DNA from: Bacillus sp. J37
GTDB lineage: Bacteria > Bacillota > Bacilli > Bacillales > Bacillaceae
Assembly (NCBI RefSeq): GCF_000518865.1
Contig: NZ_JAEK01000018.1
Location: 23,373-87,372 of the forward strand
Direction of reading: 5' to 3'
Length of the DNA stretch: 64,000 nucleotides
Shown: positions 8,858 to 18,329 of the stretch, one piece after another
Layout: every line of letters begins with the position of its first letter
Position numbering within the stretch: the stretch's first letter is position 1
Position numbers and translations under genes: made by a program
The notes under the pieces: model-generated
Told to the model about the DNA's origin: nothing
The model's input: only the letters and a program-made list of their open reading frames with translations
Databases searched by the model: none

Positions 8858-9538
8858 TTGCAAGTTTCATACCATGGTCATTCTGTTGTACAAGTGATGA
8901 GTAAGAACAAAAACATTATTATTGATCCGTTTATCAAAGGCAACCCTTTAACTGATTTAACTGTTGAACAGGTAAAGGCTGATGTGATTATCCTTACACA
9001 TGGTCATAATGACCATGTTGGTGATACAGTTGAAATAGCCCAAAAAAACAATGCATTGGTCATTGCGCCATATGAATTGGCTGTTTACATAGGCAAGAAT
9101 GGTATAGACATTCATCCTATGAACCTCGGTGGTGCCTATCAATTTGATTTTGGAACCGTAAAGCTTACCCAGGCTTTTCATGGGTCGAGCTATCAGGAAG
9201 AAGATGGAACAGTGGTTTATACAGGAATGCCATCAGGAGCTTTAATTACAGCTGAGGGCAAAACCCTTTATCATGCGGGTGATACGGCATTATTTTCAGA
9301 TATGAAAATGATAGGTGAACGCCATGAAATAGATATTGCGTTTCTGCCTATTGGGGATAATCTAACAATGGGACCTGATGATGCAAAAGATGCTGCAAAA
9401 TGGTTGAAGGCGAAAAAAGTCGTTCCAATTCATTACGACACGTTCCCTCATATTAAACAAGACCCTATAAAATTTTCTCAATTGCTCCCTGAAGGTGTCG
9501 GCCTGCCTTTAAAAGTCGGTGAATCATATCGTGTGTAA
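8858..9538 (+). CDS. ytkL: Metal-dependent hydrolase, UPF0173 (YtkL-like), metallo-beta-lactamase fold
   Basis: Metallo-beta-lactamase superfamily protein of the UPF0173 group; substrate not known. 226 residues from a TTG at 8858, the family's typical length; an in-frame GTG at 8849 would add only three. Metal ligands are visible as THGHNDH (near residues 47-53), FHGSS near 108, HAGDT near 141 and the late IHYDTFPH near 191-198. A single gene with a strong terminator. A separate upstream promoter is not clear. Confidence 0.88.
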   Translation: MQVSYHGHSVVQVMSKNKNIIIDPFIKGNPLTDLTVEQVKADVIILTHGHNDHVGDTVEIAQKNNALVIAPYELAVYIGKNGIDIHPMNLGGAYQFDFGTVKLTQAFHGSSYQEEDGTVVYTGMPSGALITAEGKTLYHAGDTALFSDMKMIGERHEIDIAFLPIGDNLTMGPDDAKDAAKWLKAKKVVPIHYDTFPHIKQDPIKFSQLLPEGVGLPLKVGESYRV

Positions 9539-9540
9539 AA

Positions 9541-9579
9541 AGAATTGACGCGTCATGGTGATGCGTCAATTCTTTTTTA
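9541..9579 (+). terminator. Intrinsic terminator after ytkL
   Basis: An 11-bp perfect stem (9541-9551 with 9563-9573) followed by a T run. Confidence 0.92.
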
Positions 9580-9635
9580 CTTTATACTGTTTTCGCAAAG
9601 ATTGTAGCTATGAATATGATTATAACTTCTATAGT

Positions 9636-9762
9636 GAAATGGAGTGGAAGACACTAAGACACCTGCGGGAGGTAGAAGAAAGGTTGAGACCCCCAGAGGT
9701 GAAGCCGAGGCTCAGCTTCCTCCCCGACGCATAGAGTGGCTGAAGTGCAATGGAACGAATTT
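9636..9762. repeat. Degenerate copy of a GC-rich Bacillaceae intergenic repeat
   Basis: Starts near GAAATGGAGTGGAAG, has CCTGCGGGAGG at 9662-9672, GAGACCCCCAGAGGTGAAG and a CCTCCCC block, and ends GCAATGGAACGAA. From memory this matches a family of about 120-150 bp intergenic elements (with CTCCTGCGGGA and GAGACCCC cores) common in Bacillus-related genomes. It is much richer in G+C than its flanks and has no open frame. The remaining gap up to 9933 holds nothing else I can name. Confidence 0.6.
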
Positions 9763-9933
9763 TTACCTTAGAAAGTACTTGAAAAAACAATAAAGTATGC
9801 AACAATAGCCTTTACTTAATAAAGTATGATGACGCGTTATGTAAACTTTAATTTCTACTCTCCAAAGCTTCTTTTCTACATTGTACATGCATACAATTAT
9901 TAATAAAGTTATGGATGTGAAAGGGTGGTTGAA

Positions 9934-10179
9934 ATGAAAAGTTTGATTTATGCATTTTTAGCATTAGTGATGCTTTATTTTGGACTGCAAAATATCGCAT
10001 TAACAGGTGATAAGATGCAGACTGTGTTTGTATTAAGTTGGTTATGTCTTGCGATCTTTGTCATAGGCGGGAATTTTGCGCAGTTCTTATATCGTCCAAA
10101 GCAGCGAGCTTCTGCAAGACAAGTAAAAGCATATAAAGAGTCACTGCAAAGAAAAAGACAACGCCAAACGTTGCGTTGA
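9934..10179 (+). CDS. Small membrane protein with two predicted segments, function unknown
   Basis: 81 residues from ATG 9934, 5 nt after AAGGGTGG; a GTG at 9925 is inside the ribosome site. Two hydrophobic stretches (about residues 4-20, LIYAFLALVMLYFGL, and 32-55) are followed by a very basic tail ending KESLQRKRQRQTLR. The topology is probably hairpin-like with a cytosolic positively charged tail. Not a family I recognise. It stands between the GC-rich repeat and ytoI. Confidence 0.7.
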   Translation: MKSLIYAFLALVMLYFGLQNIALTGDKMQTVFVLSWLCLAIFVIGGNFAQFLYRPKQRASARQVKAYKESLQRKRQRQTLR

Positions 10180-10291
10180 TATAAGCTATTATCACCCTTA
10201 TAATATAATTGGACACGTTTGTTTAGACAACAACTCTCTTAAGAGTTATGTTTGCAGATAGATGCACAAATAGAAAAAAGGGTGATGCAGC

Positions 10292-11608
10292 TTGGCTACG
10301 AAGCACGAGCAAATATTACAGCATATAACTTCACTGCCAGTAGGAGAAAAAATTTCTGTTAGGCAAATTGCGAAAGATATTAATGTTAGCGAGGGAACAG
10401 CATATCGCGCTATAAAAGAAGCTGAAAATAAAGGGTATGTAAGTACAATCGAACGTGTAGGGACAATTAGGATTGAAACAAAGAAAAAAGAAAATTTTGA
10501 AAAGTTAACATATGCAGAGGTTGTTAATATTGTTGAGGGACAAGTTTTAGGTGGACGGGCAGGACTACATAAGACATTAAACAAATTTGTTATAGGTGCC
10601 ATGAAACTTGATGCGATGATGAGGTATACAGGAGCTGGTAACCTGCTTATCGTAGGAAATAGAACAACTGCTCACCAATATGCACTTGAAGCCGGTGCTG
10701 CTGTACTCATTACAGGCGGGTTTGATACTGAAGATAGTGTGAAAAAACTCGCTGACGAACTTGAATTACCGATTATTTCAACAAGTTATGACACGTTCAC
10801 AGTAGGAGCTATGATCAACAGAGCGATTTATGATCAGTTAATCAAAAAAGAAATTGTTCAAGTTGAAGATATTTTAACTCCGATAGATAAAACAATTTGT
10901 TTATATACAACTGATACGATTGCCACATGGTATCAACATAATTATGAAACAGGACATGGACGCTTTCCGGTTATTGATCAAAACCTTAAAGTGCAGGGTA
11001 TTGTAACGTCAAAAGATATCATGGGGAATGATCATTCGACCTTAATTGAAAAAGTCATGACAAAGAGTCCGATTACAGTTATAGGTAAAACGTCTGTTGC
11101 ATCTGCAGCGCAAATGATGGTATGGGAAGGGATTGAGCTTCTCCCGGTTGTTGACCAACAGAATCGACTTCAAGGAATCATTAGCCGACAAGATGTCTTA
11201 AAAGCTCTTCAGGTCATTCAAAGACAGCCGCAAATTGGGGAAAAACTTGATGATATTGTGACAAATCAGTTCGTAACAATAGATGATGAGGCAAAACGAA
11301 GCAGTATTTTTCGTTGTGAAGTCAGTCCTCAAATGACGAACCACTTAGGTACCATTTCATACGGTGTCTTTACAACCCTTGTAACCGAATCGGTAAATCG
11401 GTTTTTAAGAGCGCAGAAAAAGGGTGACATTGTTGTTGAGAATATTACGATCTATTTCATTAAACCTGTACAAATGGAATCAATGCTTGAAATACATCCG
11501 AAAATTCTTGAAGTTGGGCGTAAGTTTGGAAAGATTGATGTTGAAGCGTTTAGTAATGGTGTAGTTGTAGGGAAGGCAATGTTAATGGTCCAGCTAATTG
11601 AAAGATAG
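10292..11608 (+). CDS. ytoI: DRTGG/CBS domain regulator-like protein YtoI
   Basis: 438 residues. Domains in order: an N-terminal winged helix-turn-helix (about 1-70, with ISVRQIAKDINVSEGTAYRA), a DRTGG domain (about 75-185), two CBS domains (about 195-310) and a C-terminal hotdog-like domain (about 320-438). This suggests a DNA-binding protein sensing an adenine nucleotide or acyl-CoA, but its targets are unknown. TTG start at 10292. A 6-bp palindrome AACTCT-CTTA-AGAGTT lies upstream (about 10231-10246) and could be an operator. Convergent with ytpI. Confidence 0.9.
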   Translation: MATKHEQILQHITSLPVGEKISVRQIAKDINVSEGTAYRAIKEAENKGYVSTIERVGTIRIETKKKENFEKLTYAEVVNIVEGQVLGGRAGLHKTLNKFVIGAMKLDAMMRYTGAGNLLIVGNRTTAHQYALEAGAAVLITGGFDTEDSVKKLADELELPIISTSYDTFTVGAMINRAIYDQLIKKEIVQVEDILTPIDKTICLYTTDTIATWYQHNYETGHGRFPVIDQNLKVQGIVTSKDIMGNDHSTLIEKVMTKSPITVIGKTSVASAAQMMVWEGIELLPVVDQQNRLQGIISRQDVLKALQVIQRQPQIGEKLDDIVTNQFVTIDDEAKRSSIFRCEVSPQMTNHLGTISYGVFTTLVTESVNRFLRAQKKGDIVVENITIYFIKPVQMESMLEIHPKILEVGRKFGKIDVEAFSNGVVVGKAMLMVQLIER

Positions 11609-11610
11609 AA

Positions 11611-11668
11611 AAAGAGGTGTATTTGTCTTGGACTCTTAAAAAGTCATAAGACACACACCTCTTTTTTA
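11611..11668. terminator. Bidirectional terminator between ytoI and ytpI
   Basis: AAAGAGGTGT (11611-11620) pairs with ACACCTCTTT (11655-11664), with an inner GTCTT/AAGAC stem. T runs follow in the plus direction and an A-rich stretch on the far side serves the minus direction. Confidence 0.85.
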
Positions 11669-11962
11669 CTTTTGTTTCACTTCGCTTAACACCTGTGGCA
11701 AATAGTGTTTGTAAGCACGATAGCCTGTCCAGGCACTTGCAAAGCCGAGTAGAAGGAAGATCGCTCCTATCACAAAAGACAATGTAGAGCGATAGAGAAA
11801 GAGCTGGTTCATTCCGAAAAATGCTACAAATAAGCCCAAAGCAATACTTGATTTTGCCGATATCCAACGCTTTTCAATTGGCTTATTTGATCGATAAGAT
11901 TTGATCTTATAATAAACATAAAAAGCTAAAGCGAAAATGATGAGAACAACTAAAACTGGCAT
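11666..11962 (-). CDS. ytpI: YtpI family membrane protein
   Basis: 98 residues from the ATG at 11962, 8 nt after GGAGG; earlier in-frame starts lie before the ribosome site. Three hydrophobic segments: about 3-18, 44-60 and 68-88. The middle block, KRWISAKSSIALGLFVAFFG, is typical of YtpI. No function is established. It lies between ytoI and nrnA as in B. subtilis. Confidence 0.85.
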   Translation of the reverse strand: MPVLVVLIIFALAFYVYYKIKSYRSNKPIEKRWISAKSSIALGLFVAFFGMNQLFLYRSTLSFVIGAIFLLLGFASAWTGYRAYKHYLPQVLSEVKQK

Positions 11963-12126
11963 TTCCAAAACCTCCATAAGGTTCAACTCTATCAAACTTT
12001 TACGAATCTATTTTACCATGTCCCAAATAAAAACAGGATAAAAAATGAACAAGTAGATCAATCATTCTTTTTAATTCCGGAAAATTGTGATTTAATAACT
12101 TTATAAAAGGTAAAAAGGAGAACGAA

Positions 12127-13068
12127 ATGAAACAACAAATTTTAGAAGAAATTCGCACTCATGATTCCATTATTATTCATCGTCATGTTCGTCCAGATCC
12201 AGATGCTTACGGTTCACAATGTGGATTGTCGGAGATTTTAAAAGCGTCTTATCCGGATAAAAAGATTTATGTTGTTGGAGAAACTGAACCATCATTAGAG
12301 TTTCTATATAAAATGGATCTTGTTCCTGATGAACTATATCAAGATTCATTAGTGATTGTATGTGATACGGCAAATCAGGCAAGAGTTAGTGATCAGCGTT
12401 ATCATACTGGAAAAAAACTTATCAAAATTGACCATCATCCAAACGATGATCAATATGGGGACATTATTTGGGTAGATACATCTGCAAGTGCTACAAGTGA
12501 AATGATATACGAATTATACTTAGAAGGAAAAGAAGCTGGATTACAACTTTCTAAAAAGGCTGCAGAGCTTCTGTATACGGGTATTGTTGGAGATACAGGG
12601 AGATTCCTTTTTCCAAGTACAACCGAAAAAACATTTCAATATGCAAGTGCATTAATTTCTGTGGGAATTAAACCAACACCAATTTATGATGAGCTGTACA
12701 AAACAAAGAGAAATGTGGCTAAATTAAGCGGTTTTGTCTTACAAAACTTTTCTTTAACCTCTTCAGGCGCGGCATCTATGAAAATCACAAAAGAAATGTT
12801 AAAAGAGTATGAAGTGACACCTTCAGAGGCTTCACAACTTGTAGGGATTTTAGGAAATATTGAAGGGGTAAAAGCATGGGTATTTTTTGTGGAGGAGGAG
12901 ACACAAATTCGTGTTCGACTTCGTGCAAAAAGTCTTGTGATTAATGGATTAGCAAAACGATATAATGGCGGCGGACATCCTCTTGCTTCCGGAGCATCTG
13001 TATATAGCTGGGAGGAAGCTAACCAGGTTGTCCATGAATTAGAAAAGCTATGCCAGGACCATACATGA
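12127..13068 (+). CDS. nrnA: Bifunctional oligoribonuclease and pAp phosphatase NrnA
   Basis: DHH/DHHA1 phosphoesterase that degrades nano-RNAs (2-5 nt) and dephosphorylates 3',5'-pAp to AMP, tying RNA turnover to sulfur assimilation. 313 residues, standard. Metal-binding HRHVRPDPDAYGS is at residues 18-30, DTAN near 81, DHHPND near 103, and the DHHA1 motif GGGHPLASGA near 281. ATG at 12127 follows AAAAAGGAG. Monocistronic, with a terminator. Confidence 0.96.
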   Translation: MKQQILEEIRTHDSIIIHRHVRPDPDAYGSQCGLSEILKASYPDKKIYVVGETEPSLEFLYKMDLVPDELYQDSLVIVCDTANQARVSDQRYHTGKKLIKIDHHPNDDQYGDIIWVDTSASATSEMIYELYLEGKEAGLQLSKKAAELLYTGIVGDTGRFLFPSTTEKTFQYASALISVGIKPTPIYDELYKTKRNVAKLSGFVLQNFSLTSSGAASMKITKEMLKEYEVTPSEASQLVGILGNIEGVKAWVFFVEEETQIRVRLRAKSLVINGLAKRYNGGGHPLASGASVYSWEEANQVVHELEKLCQDHT

Positions 13069-13075
13069 TGAAACT

Positions 13076-13109
13076 AAGGGCTGTTATTTCTTATGAACAG
13101 CCCTTTTCT
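13076..13109 (+). terminator. Intrinsic terminator after nrnA
   Basis: A 10-bp perfect stem (13076-13085 with 13096-13105) followed by TTTTC. Confidence 0.85.
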
Positions 13110-13256
13110 CTGCATGAAAATCTGTATGAATAGCCAAATAATCACTATGTGAGGAACTTAATCATGAGGGAATTTTCGTCTTTCTGTCTTTGATGAAAGT
13201 TGGGTTCATACTAAGTCTGAGGAAATCGACTATTGAAGAAAATTTAATAACAGCGC

Positions 13257-13445
13257 TTACTTTTCTCTGTTCGGAATAAACCAAAAACCAAGCTCTGTTA
13301 CATCCTCGTAAACATCAAGTTGTAATTTCTTTAATTCTTTTTTAATTAGTCCTGCAAGTTCCGCTGATTCAACATAAGCAGAAAAGCCCTTTTTAATGAT
13401 TTCTACTTTCTCTAGAGCCACTTTTTTAGAATTTAAAATATACAT
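13257..13445 (-). CDS. Small protein, 62 residues, function unknown
   Basis: ATG at 13445 with GGAGGG about 8 nt upstream. Sequence begins MYILNSKKVALEKVEIIKKG, has a predicted helix around AELAGLIKKELKKLQLDV and ends ELGFWFIPNREK. The pattern beta-helix-beta resembles a small soluble domain. B. subtilis has a similar-sized unknown gene near this place, but I am not certain of the match. No terminator is clear. The 13446-13692 stretch has a weak AAGAAG/CTTCTT hairpin and nothing else. Confidence 0.65.
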   Translation of the reverse strand: MYILNSKKVALEKVEIIKKGFSAYVESAELAGLIKKELKKLQLDVYEDVTELGFWFIPNREK

Positions 13446-13692
13446 ATCTCATCCCTCCATATCATATTTTCCGAGACTATAGGGCAGAAATATTGGAAAA
13501 CAAGGGTATGGATGTATTGTTAGGATATGAATGAACAAATGGAACATGAATTGTAGGAACTAAGAGTTCAAGAAGCCAATTTCAATGATAAACTGACTTC
13601 TTAATGAATTCCTTGTTTTTCCTACTTCTATTTTATCGAAAAAACTAAGAAATTGCGATTCAATTTTTAAATTATTGAAAAAGAGACATATT

Positions 13693-14196
13693 TTAATCTA
13701 GGAAGGAAATTTCTACTTCGATGTACAGGGTGGTGTGTAACAATAATTTTGTTAACTCAAGCTTGTATTTTTTTCCATCAAACTCGAAGATTCGGTTTTC
13801 AATTGTTCGCTCAATCAAAAGTTGACTTGAGGAAACACTTTCAATATCCTTTGTAATAAGATCACTCAAATCTTCTTTTATGACGTTTTCAATATTTTTA
13901 ATTCTAAATTCTTTAAAAAGGTAACGATCCCCATTTGTTAAGTGTATCTTTATTTCCTGAATCGTTAGTTTTTTTTGTGCTTCTTTATTCAGCTTTGTAT
14001 ATTCTTCCTGATAAATTTTTTTATCGTTCTGTAATTCTTGAATTATTTGCTTTTGCTCATTTATAATTGTACTGTGCTTTTCCTGATTCACACCATAAAT
14101 AAATAGAAACACGCCCCAACTGATAATTGCTCCTATTGCTGCACCAGCAAAAAATCTTTGCCACGTAGGCTGCTGATAGTGTGGCGGTATTCTCAT
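13693..14196 (-). CDS. ytrI: Sporulation membrane protein YtrI
   Basis: 167 residues from the ATG at 14196, 8 nt after AGGAG. One membrane segment near residues 13-36 (FFAGAAIGAIISWGVFLFIYG), then a coiled-coil-like stretch (about 40-80) and a soluble tail. YtrI is needed for efficient sporulation in B. subtilis and is made in the mother cell. It overlaps ytrH by 4 bp, so the pair is translationally coupled. Confidence 0.9.
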   Translation of the reverse strand: MRIPPHYQQPTWQRFFAGAAIGAIISWGVFLFIYGVNQEKHSTIINEQKQIIQELQNDKKIYQEEYTKLNKEAQKKLTIQEIKIHLTNGDRYLFKEFRIKNIENVIKEDLSDLITKDIESVSSSQLLIERTIENRIFEFDGKKYKLELTKLLLHTTLYIEVEISFLD

Positions 14197-14528
14197 GATA
14201 AATGCTCCTGAGTTAACCATGTAATAAGAAGCCAGCCTGTTTGTGCGCCTCCCATAGCAGAAACGATTAAGAGTACCTGTTTCACAATATCTCTTGTTTC
14301 ACCTTGGAAAATCCCGCGTTCAAAACTGTAAAATGCGTCAAACGTTCCGCCTATGGCAGCAACAAGAGCCCATATTTTTAGTCGATTTGCAAATTCAAAC
14401 ATCTTTGTTAATGGTGGCTCTCCGGCTAAAAAGGCACCAATAGCGCCGATCAAGGTCCCTCCTAAAAGTACTCCTAAGGCAATAAAATAACTATGAATAA
14501 AAGCCGGCATAAAGGCTTCTTTGTCCAT
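14193..14528 (-). CDS. ytrH: Sporulation membrane protein YtrH
   Basis: 111 residues from the ATG at 14528, 9 nt after AGGAGG; upstream in-frame starts lie within or before the ribosome site. At least three hydrophobic segments, including SYFIALGVLLGGTLIGAIGA near residues 12-31. Mother-cell sporulation gene in B. subtilis, operonic with ytrI. A SigE-like promoter motif is seen about 45 bp upstream. Confidence 0.9.
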   Translation of the reverse strand: MDKEAFMPAFIHSYFIALGVLLGGTLIGAIGAFLAGEPPLTKMFEFANRLKIWALVAAIGGTFDAFYSFERGIFQGETRDIVKQVLLIVSAMGGAQTGWLLITWLTQEHLS

Positions 14529-14570
14529 GTCCATCAACCTCCTATTTCTATATATATGGACGACCATTTT

Positions 14571-14599
14571 TAAGTATGTTTGCCATGACAAAATAAATG
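14571..14599 (-). promoter_or_regulatory. Weak candidate SigE promoter for ytrHI
   Basis: On the minus strand, CATACTTA (14578-14571) resembles the SigE -10 CATACANT, with CATTTATT (14599-14592) as a possible -35 about 13 bp upstream. ytrHI is SigE-controlled in B. subtilis; the sequence match alone is modest. Confidence 0.35.
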
Positions 14600-14702
14600 G
14601 TGCTAACTTTTTAAAAGCTCTTATTTGTGCAGCATCCAATACACGAATATAATATTAAGTAAGATACCGACCGAATGATTTCAATAAGAAAGGGGGATAT
14701 CA

Positions 14703-17700
14703 ATGCCTTTTGTTCATCTCCAAGTTAAAAGTGCTTACAGTTTACTTACAAGTGCAGCAAGATTAGATAGACTTGTAGGCAAAGCGAAAGAACTTCAATT
14801 CAAAGCGATGGCATTAACTGACTTTCAAGTGATGTATGGGGCCATTGCCTTTTATAAATTATGTCAACAACATGGCATAAAGCCAATTATGGGCTTATCC
14901 ATTCACGTTATCGATAATGATAGTCAAATTCCTCTTGTTCTCTTAGCTGAGAATAATGAAGGTTATCAAAATTTAATCAAGATTAGCAGTGCTCTACAAA
15001 CAAAGTCACCAGAAGGACTTCCTAAGCGCTGGTTAAAAAGCTATAGTCGGGGATTAATTTCCATCCTGCCCGGACAAAATGTGGTGAACCTCGATGATGC
15101 TATCCATAAAGTAGAAGAATATCAGTCGATTTTTGGACAACAGTCATTTTACATAGGTTTTCAATTACTATCTAAGAACGAAGATGATAGACCTGAACAT
15201 TTAATCAAGTTAAGTAATCAAACAAACAGTCCTCTTGTTGCAATCAATGATGTTTGTTATATCGAAAAAGAAGACTATTTAGCACATAAGTGTTTACAGG
15301 CAATAAAAAGTGGAGACAAGCTTTCTGATGAAAAAATTGACCTTAAGGAGCCTAAGGAGCACTATTTAAAATCGGCTAATGATATGGTCTTACTGTTTGA
15401 GGACTATCCTGATGCTCTGGAAAATACACTGAAGATTGCTGAAAGATGTTGTGTGAATTTGGATTTGGGTGTTTCACATTTACCAACCTTTCCAACTCCT
15501 GAAAATCAAAGTGCAGATGTTTATCTGGAGGAGCTGTGTTATGAGGGTTTAGCATCTCGCTTTAACAATAAGGATTCTATATCTATATATGAGCAGCGGT
15601 TAAAGTATGAGTTGAGTGTGATTAAAAGGATGAATTTTAGTGATTACTTCTTAATTGTATGGGATTTTATGAAGTATGCTCACGAAAATAAGATCCTGAC
15701 TGGCCCGGGGCGTGGGTCAGCTGCCGGATCGCTTGTATCATATGTCTTAAAAATTACAGATGTGGATCCTATTCAACACAGATTGCTCTTTGAGCGGTTT
15801 TTAAATCCTGAACGTATCTCAATGCCTGATATTGATATTGATTTCCCTGACACAAGACGTGATGAGGTTATTTCATATGTTGCTAAAAAATATGGAAAGC
15901 TTCATGTTGCTCAAATTATCACTTTTGGCACACTGGCAGCTAAGGCTGCAATTCGGGATGTAGGCCGAGTGATGGGAGCTTCTCCGAAAGAGACGGACGT
16001 CCTCTCCAAGCTTATTCCCTCACGCCCTGGAATATCGTTGAATGACGCATATAAAGAATCGGAAACTCTCCAAAAAGCGATAACAGAAAGCGATTTATAC
16101 AAGCAAATTTTCAAAATAGCTTTGAAAATTGAAGGACTTCCACGTCACACGTCAACACATGCGGCAGGTGTTGTCCTAAGTGATCAGCCGCTTACAAATA
16201 TTGTTCCAATTCAGGAAGGACAGCAAGATGTATATTTAACTCAATTTTCAATGGATTATTTAGAGGATCTGGGCCTCTTAAAGATGGATTTTCTGGGTTT
16301 AAGAAACTTGTCTTTAATCGAAAATGTCATAGCACTGATTCAACGTGGAGAAGGAAAAGGTGTAGACCTATCAGACCTGCCTTATCAGGATGAAAAAACG
16401 TTCCGGCTCTTAACACAAGGGGATACAACAGGTGTATTCCAGCTTGAATCAGATGGTATGAGAAGTGTTTTAAAACGCTTGGGGCCAACAACTCTGGAGG
16501 ATATTGTCGCTGTAAATGCTTTGTATAGACCGGGTCCAATGGAAAATATCCCGCTTTATATAGAGCGAAAACATCATAAAAGTGACATAACATACCTGCA
16601 TCCTGCACTCAAACCAATTTTGCAGAATACGTATGGTGTAATCGTTTATCAAGAACAAATTATGGAGATAGCATCCACTATGGCAGGCTTTTCATTAGGA
16701 GAAGCAGATTTATTAAGGAGAGCAGTAGGAAAGAAAAAGAAAGAAATACTTGATAAGGAGCGCGAGCATTTTGTTAAAGGCTGTCAATTAAATGGATATA
16801 ACCTTCAAGTGGCCAATTCCATCTATGATCTGATTGTGAAATTCGCTAATTATGGATTTAATAGGAGCCATGCTGTCGCCTATAGTATGATTGCTTATCA
16901 GCTTGCTTTTTTAAAAGCTCATTTTCCTTTATACTTTTGGACCGCATTATTAACTAGTGTTAATGGAAATGAAGATAAGGTTGCTCAATATGTTCGGGAA
17001 GCGAAGCAAATAGGGATTTCAATCATGCCTCCTTCCATTAATAAAAGTGCATTTCCGTTTCTTGTTGAAAGGCAGGCTATTCGCTTTAGTTTATCAGGAA
17101 TTAAGAATGTTGGGGTTACTGCTGTTAAGGAAATTTTTCATGCAAGAAAACAAAAACCGTTTGAAGACCTATTTGATTTTTGCATTAGAGTCTCGATGAA
17201 AATTATTACTAGACGTACAATGGAGCAACTTATATTTGCAGGTGCAATGGATGAATTTGGGGTGGATAGAGCCACATTATTAGCAAGTTTAGATGTTGCC
17301 ATTGAGCATGCTGAACTTATGACACCTTCAGATGATCAACATTTTGATTTATTTTTAGGTGATGAGTTTAACCTAAAGCCCAAATACATTGAGGTTGAGC
17401 CATTTAAAACAGAAGAAAAACTTAGATATGAAAAAGAATCATTAGGATTTTACTTTTCTAGTCATCCGGTTGAGGTATTTCGTAAAAAGTTAATTGATAT
17501 AGGAGCAACTACTATTGATCAATTGCCCTCAAAAATAGATCGTAAAGTTTCGATAGGCGGGATGATTGGGGCAGTTAGAACCATCCGTACAAAAAAAGGG
17601 GAGGTTATGGCTTTTTTAAGTCTAGGCGATGAAACAGGCGAAATTGATGCCGTCTTATTTCCGCAAACTTATACCAAATTTAGTGAGAGAACGAAGGATG

Positions 17701-18050
17701 GATTGGTGTTTTTGTTTGGAGGTAAGGTCGAGAAACGGCAGGATAAGATACAATTTATTATTCAACAAATTATAGATACAAATGAATTGCCTGAGCTGCC
17801 GCAACAGGAAAAACTATTCATAAAAATAGAAAAACAGAGTGCTGAACAAAATAAGCTTATCCAGGTGAAAGAGATGCTCAAAAGTTTCCATGGCAAAACA
17901 CCTGTTTTCCTTCATTATGAAAATGAGAAACGAACCATACAATTGCCAGAGGAGTTCTTTATTCATGCATCTCACACGAGTCTAAATGAATTAATGAAAC
18001 TGTTAGGCAAAGATAATGTGGTGTTAATGAAAGGAAAAGGCGATAGTTAA
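14703..18050 (+). CDS. dnaE: DNA polymerase III subunit alpha, DnaE type
   Basis: The second replicative polymerase of Firmicutes, thought to extend RNA primers on the lagging strand before PolC takes over. 1115 residues, the same length as in B. subtilis. The N-terminal PHP domain (about 1-210), the palm with GPGRGSAAGSLVSYVLK near residue 335, the PDIDIDFPD catalytic aspartates near 378, a helix-hairpin-helix and a C-terminal OB domain (about 930-1010) are in place. No intein. ATG at 14703 follows GAAAGGGGG. Divergent from ytrHI. Confidence 0.97.
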   Translation: MPFVHLQVKSAYSLLTSAARLDRLVGKAKELQFKAMALTDFQVMYGAIAFYKLCQQHGIKPIMGLSIHVIDNDSQIPLVLLAENNEGYQNLIKISSALQTKSPEGLPKRWLKSYSRGLISILPGQNVVNLDDAIHKVEEYQSIFGQQSFYIGFQLLSKNEDDRPEHLIKLSNQTNSPLVAINDVCYIEKEDYLAHKCLQAIKSGDKLSDEKIDLKEPKEHYLKSANDMVLLFEDYPDALENTLKIAERCCVNLDLGVSHLPTFPTPENQSADVYLEELCYEGLASRFNNKDSISIYEQRLKYELSVIKRMNFSDYFLIVWDFMKYAHENKILTGPGRGSAAGSLVSYVLKITDVDPIQHRLLFERFLNPERISMPDIDIDFPDTRRDEVISYVAKKYGKLHVAQIITFGTLAAKAAIRDVGRVMGASPKETDVLSKLIPSRPGISLNDAYKESETLQKAITESDLYKQIFKIALKIEGLPRHTSTHAAGVVLSDQPLTNIVPIQEGQQDVYLTQFSMDYLEDLGLLKMDFLGLRNLSLIENVIALIQRGEGKGVDLSDLPYQDEKTFRLLTQGDTTGVFQLESDGMRSVLKRLGPTTLEDIVAVNALYRPGPMENIPLYIERKHHKSDITYLHPALKPILQNTYGVIVYQEQIMEIASTMAGFSLGEADLLRRAVGKKKKEILDKEREHFVKGCQLNGYNLQVANSIYDLIVKFANYGFNRSHAVAYSMIAYQLAFLKAHFPLYFWTALLTSVNGNEDKVAQYVREAKQIGISIMPPSINKSAFPFLVERQAIRFSLSGIKNVGVTAVKEIFHARKQKPFEDLFDFCIRVSMKIITRRTMEQLIFAGAMDEFGVDRATLLASLDVAIEHAELMTPSDDQHFDLFLGDEFNLKPKYIEVEPFKTEEKLRYEKESLGFYFSSHPVEVFRKKLIDIGATTIDQLPSKIDRKVSIGGMIGAVRTIRTKKGEVMAFLSLGDETGEIDAVLFPQTYTKFSERTKDGLVFLFGGKVEKRQDKIQFIIQQIIDTNELPELPQQEKLFIKIEKQSAEQNKLIQVKEMLKSFHGKTPVFLHYENEKRTIQLPEEFFIHASHTSLNELMKLLGKDNVVLMKGKGDS

Positions 18051-18089
18051 AATATGCCTATGACATTGTATCTAATCATGTATCGGCAC

Positions 18090-18117
18090 TTTACAAAGTA
18101 GTGTTTTATGTTATTAT
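18090..18117 (+). promoter_or_regulatory. Candidate promoter of the malic enzyme-regulator operon
   Basis: TTTACA (18090-18095), 16-bp spacer, TATTAT (18112-18117). It predicts a start near 18124, just before the palindromic operator, and a leader of about 205 nt. Confidence 0.5.
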
Positions 18118-18134
18118 TTAATAATGATTAAAGG

Positions 18135-18147
18135 GTGGTCAGACCAC
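18135..18147. promoter_or_regulatory. Perfect palindromic operator, FadR-subfamily GntR type
   Basis: GTGGTC-A-GACCAC is a perfect 13-bp palindrome containing TGGTCAGACCA, the TGGT...ACCA form bound by FadR-subfamily GntR regulators (for example LldR/PdhR/LutR type sites). It lies about 10-24 bp after the predicted start site. The regulator encoded two genes downstream belongs to that subfamily, so autorepression is a reasonable inference. Confidence 0.6.
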
Positions 18148-18329
18148 TTGAGAAAAGAGAAAGAACGCTATTTGAATATAACAATTTTCAGCCAGCAAAC
18201 CATTATTTATGAAAAATTGTGAACTAAAAAAATAAGAAAAACTGCTATTCTTAAACGTTTTTATTTTTCTGAGTTTGATTCAACAAATGTTAGGATGTCT
18301 TAATGACTTTCACAGGGGAGTGTACAATT

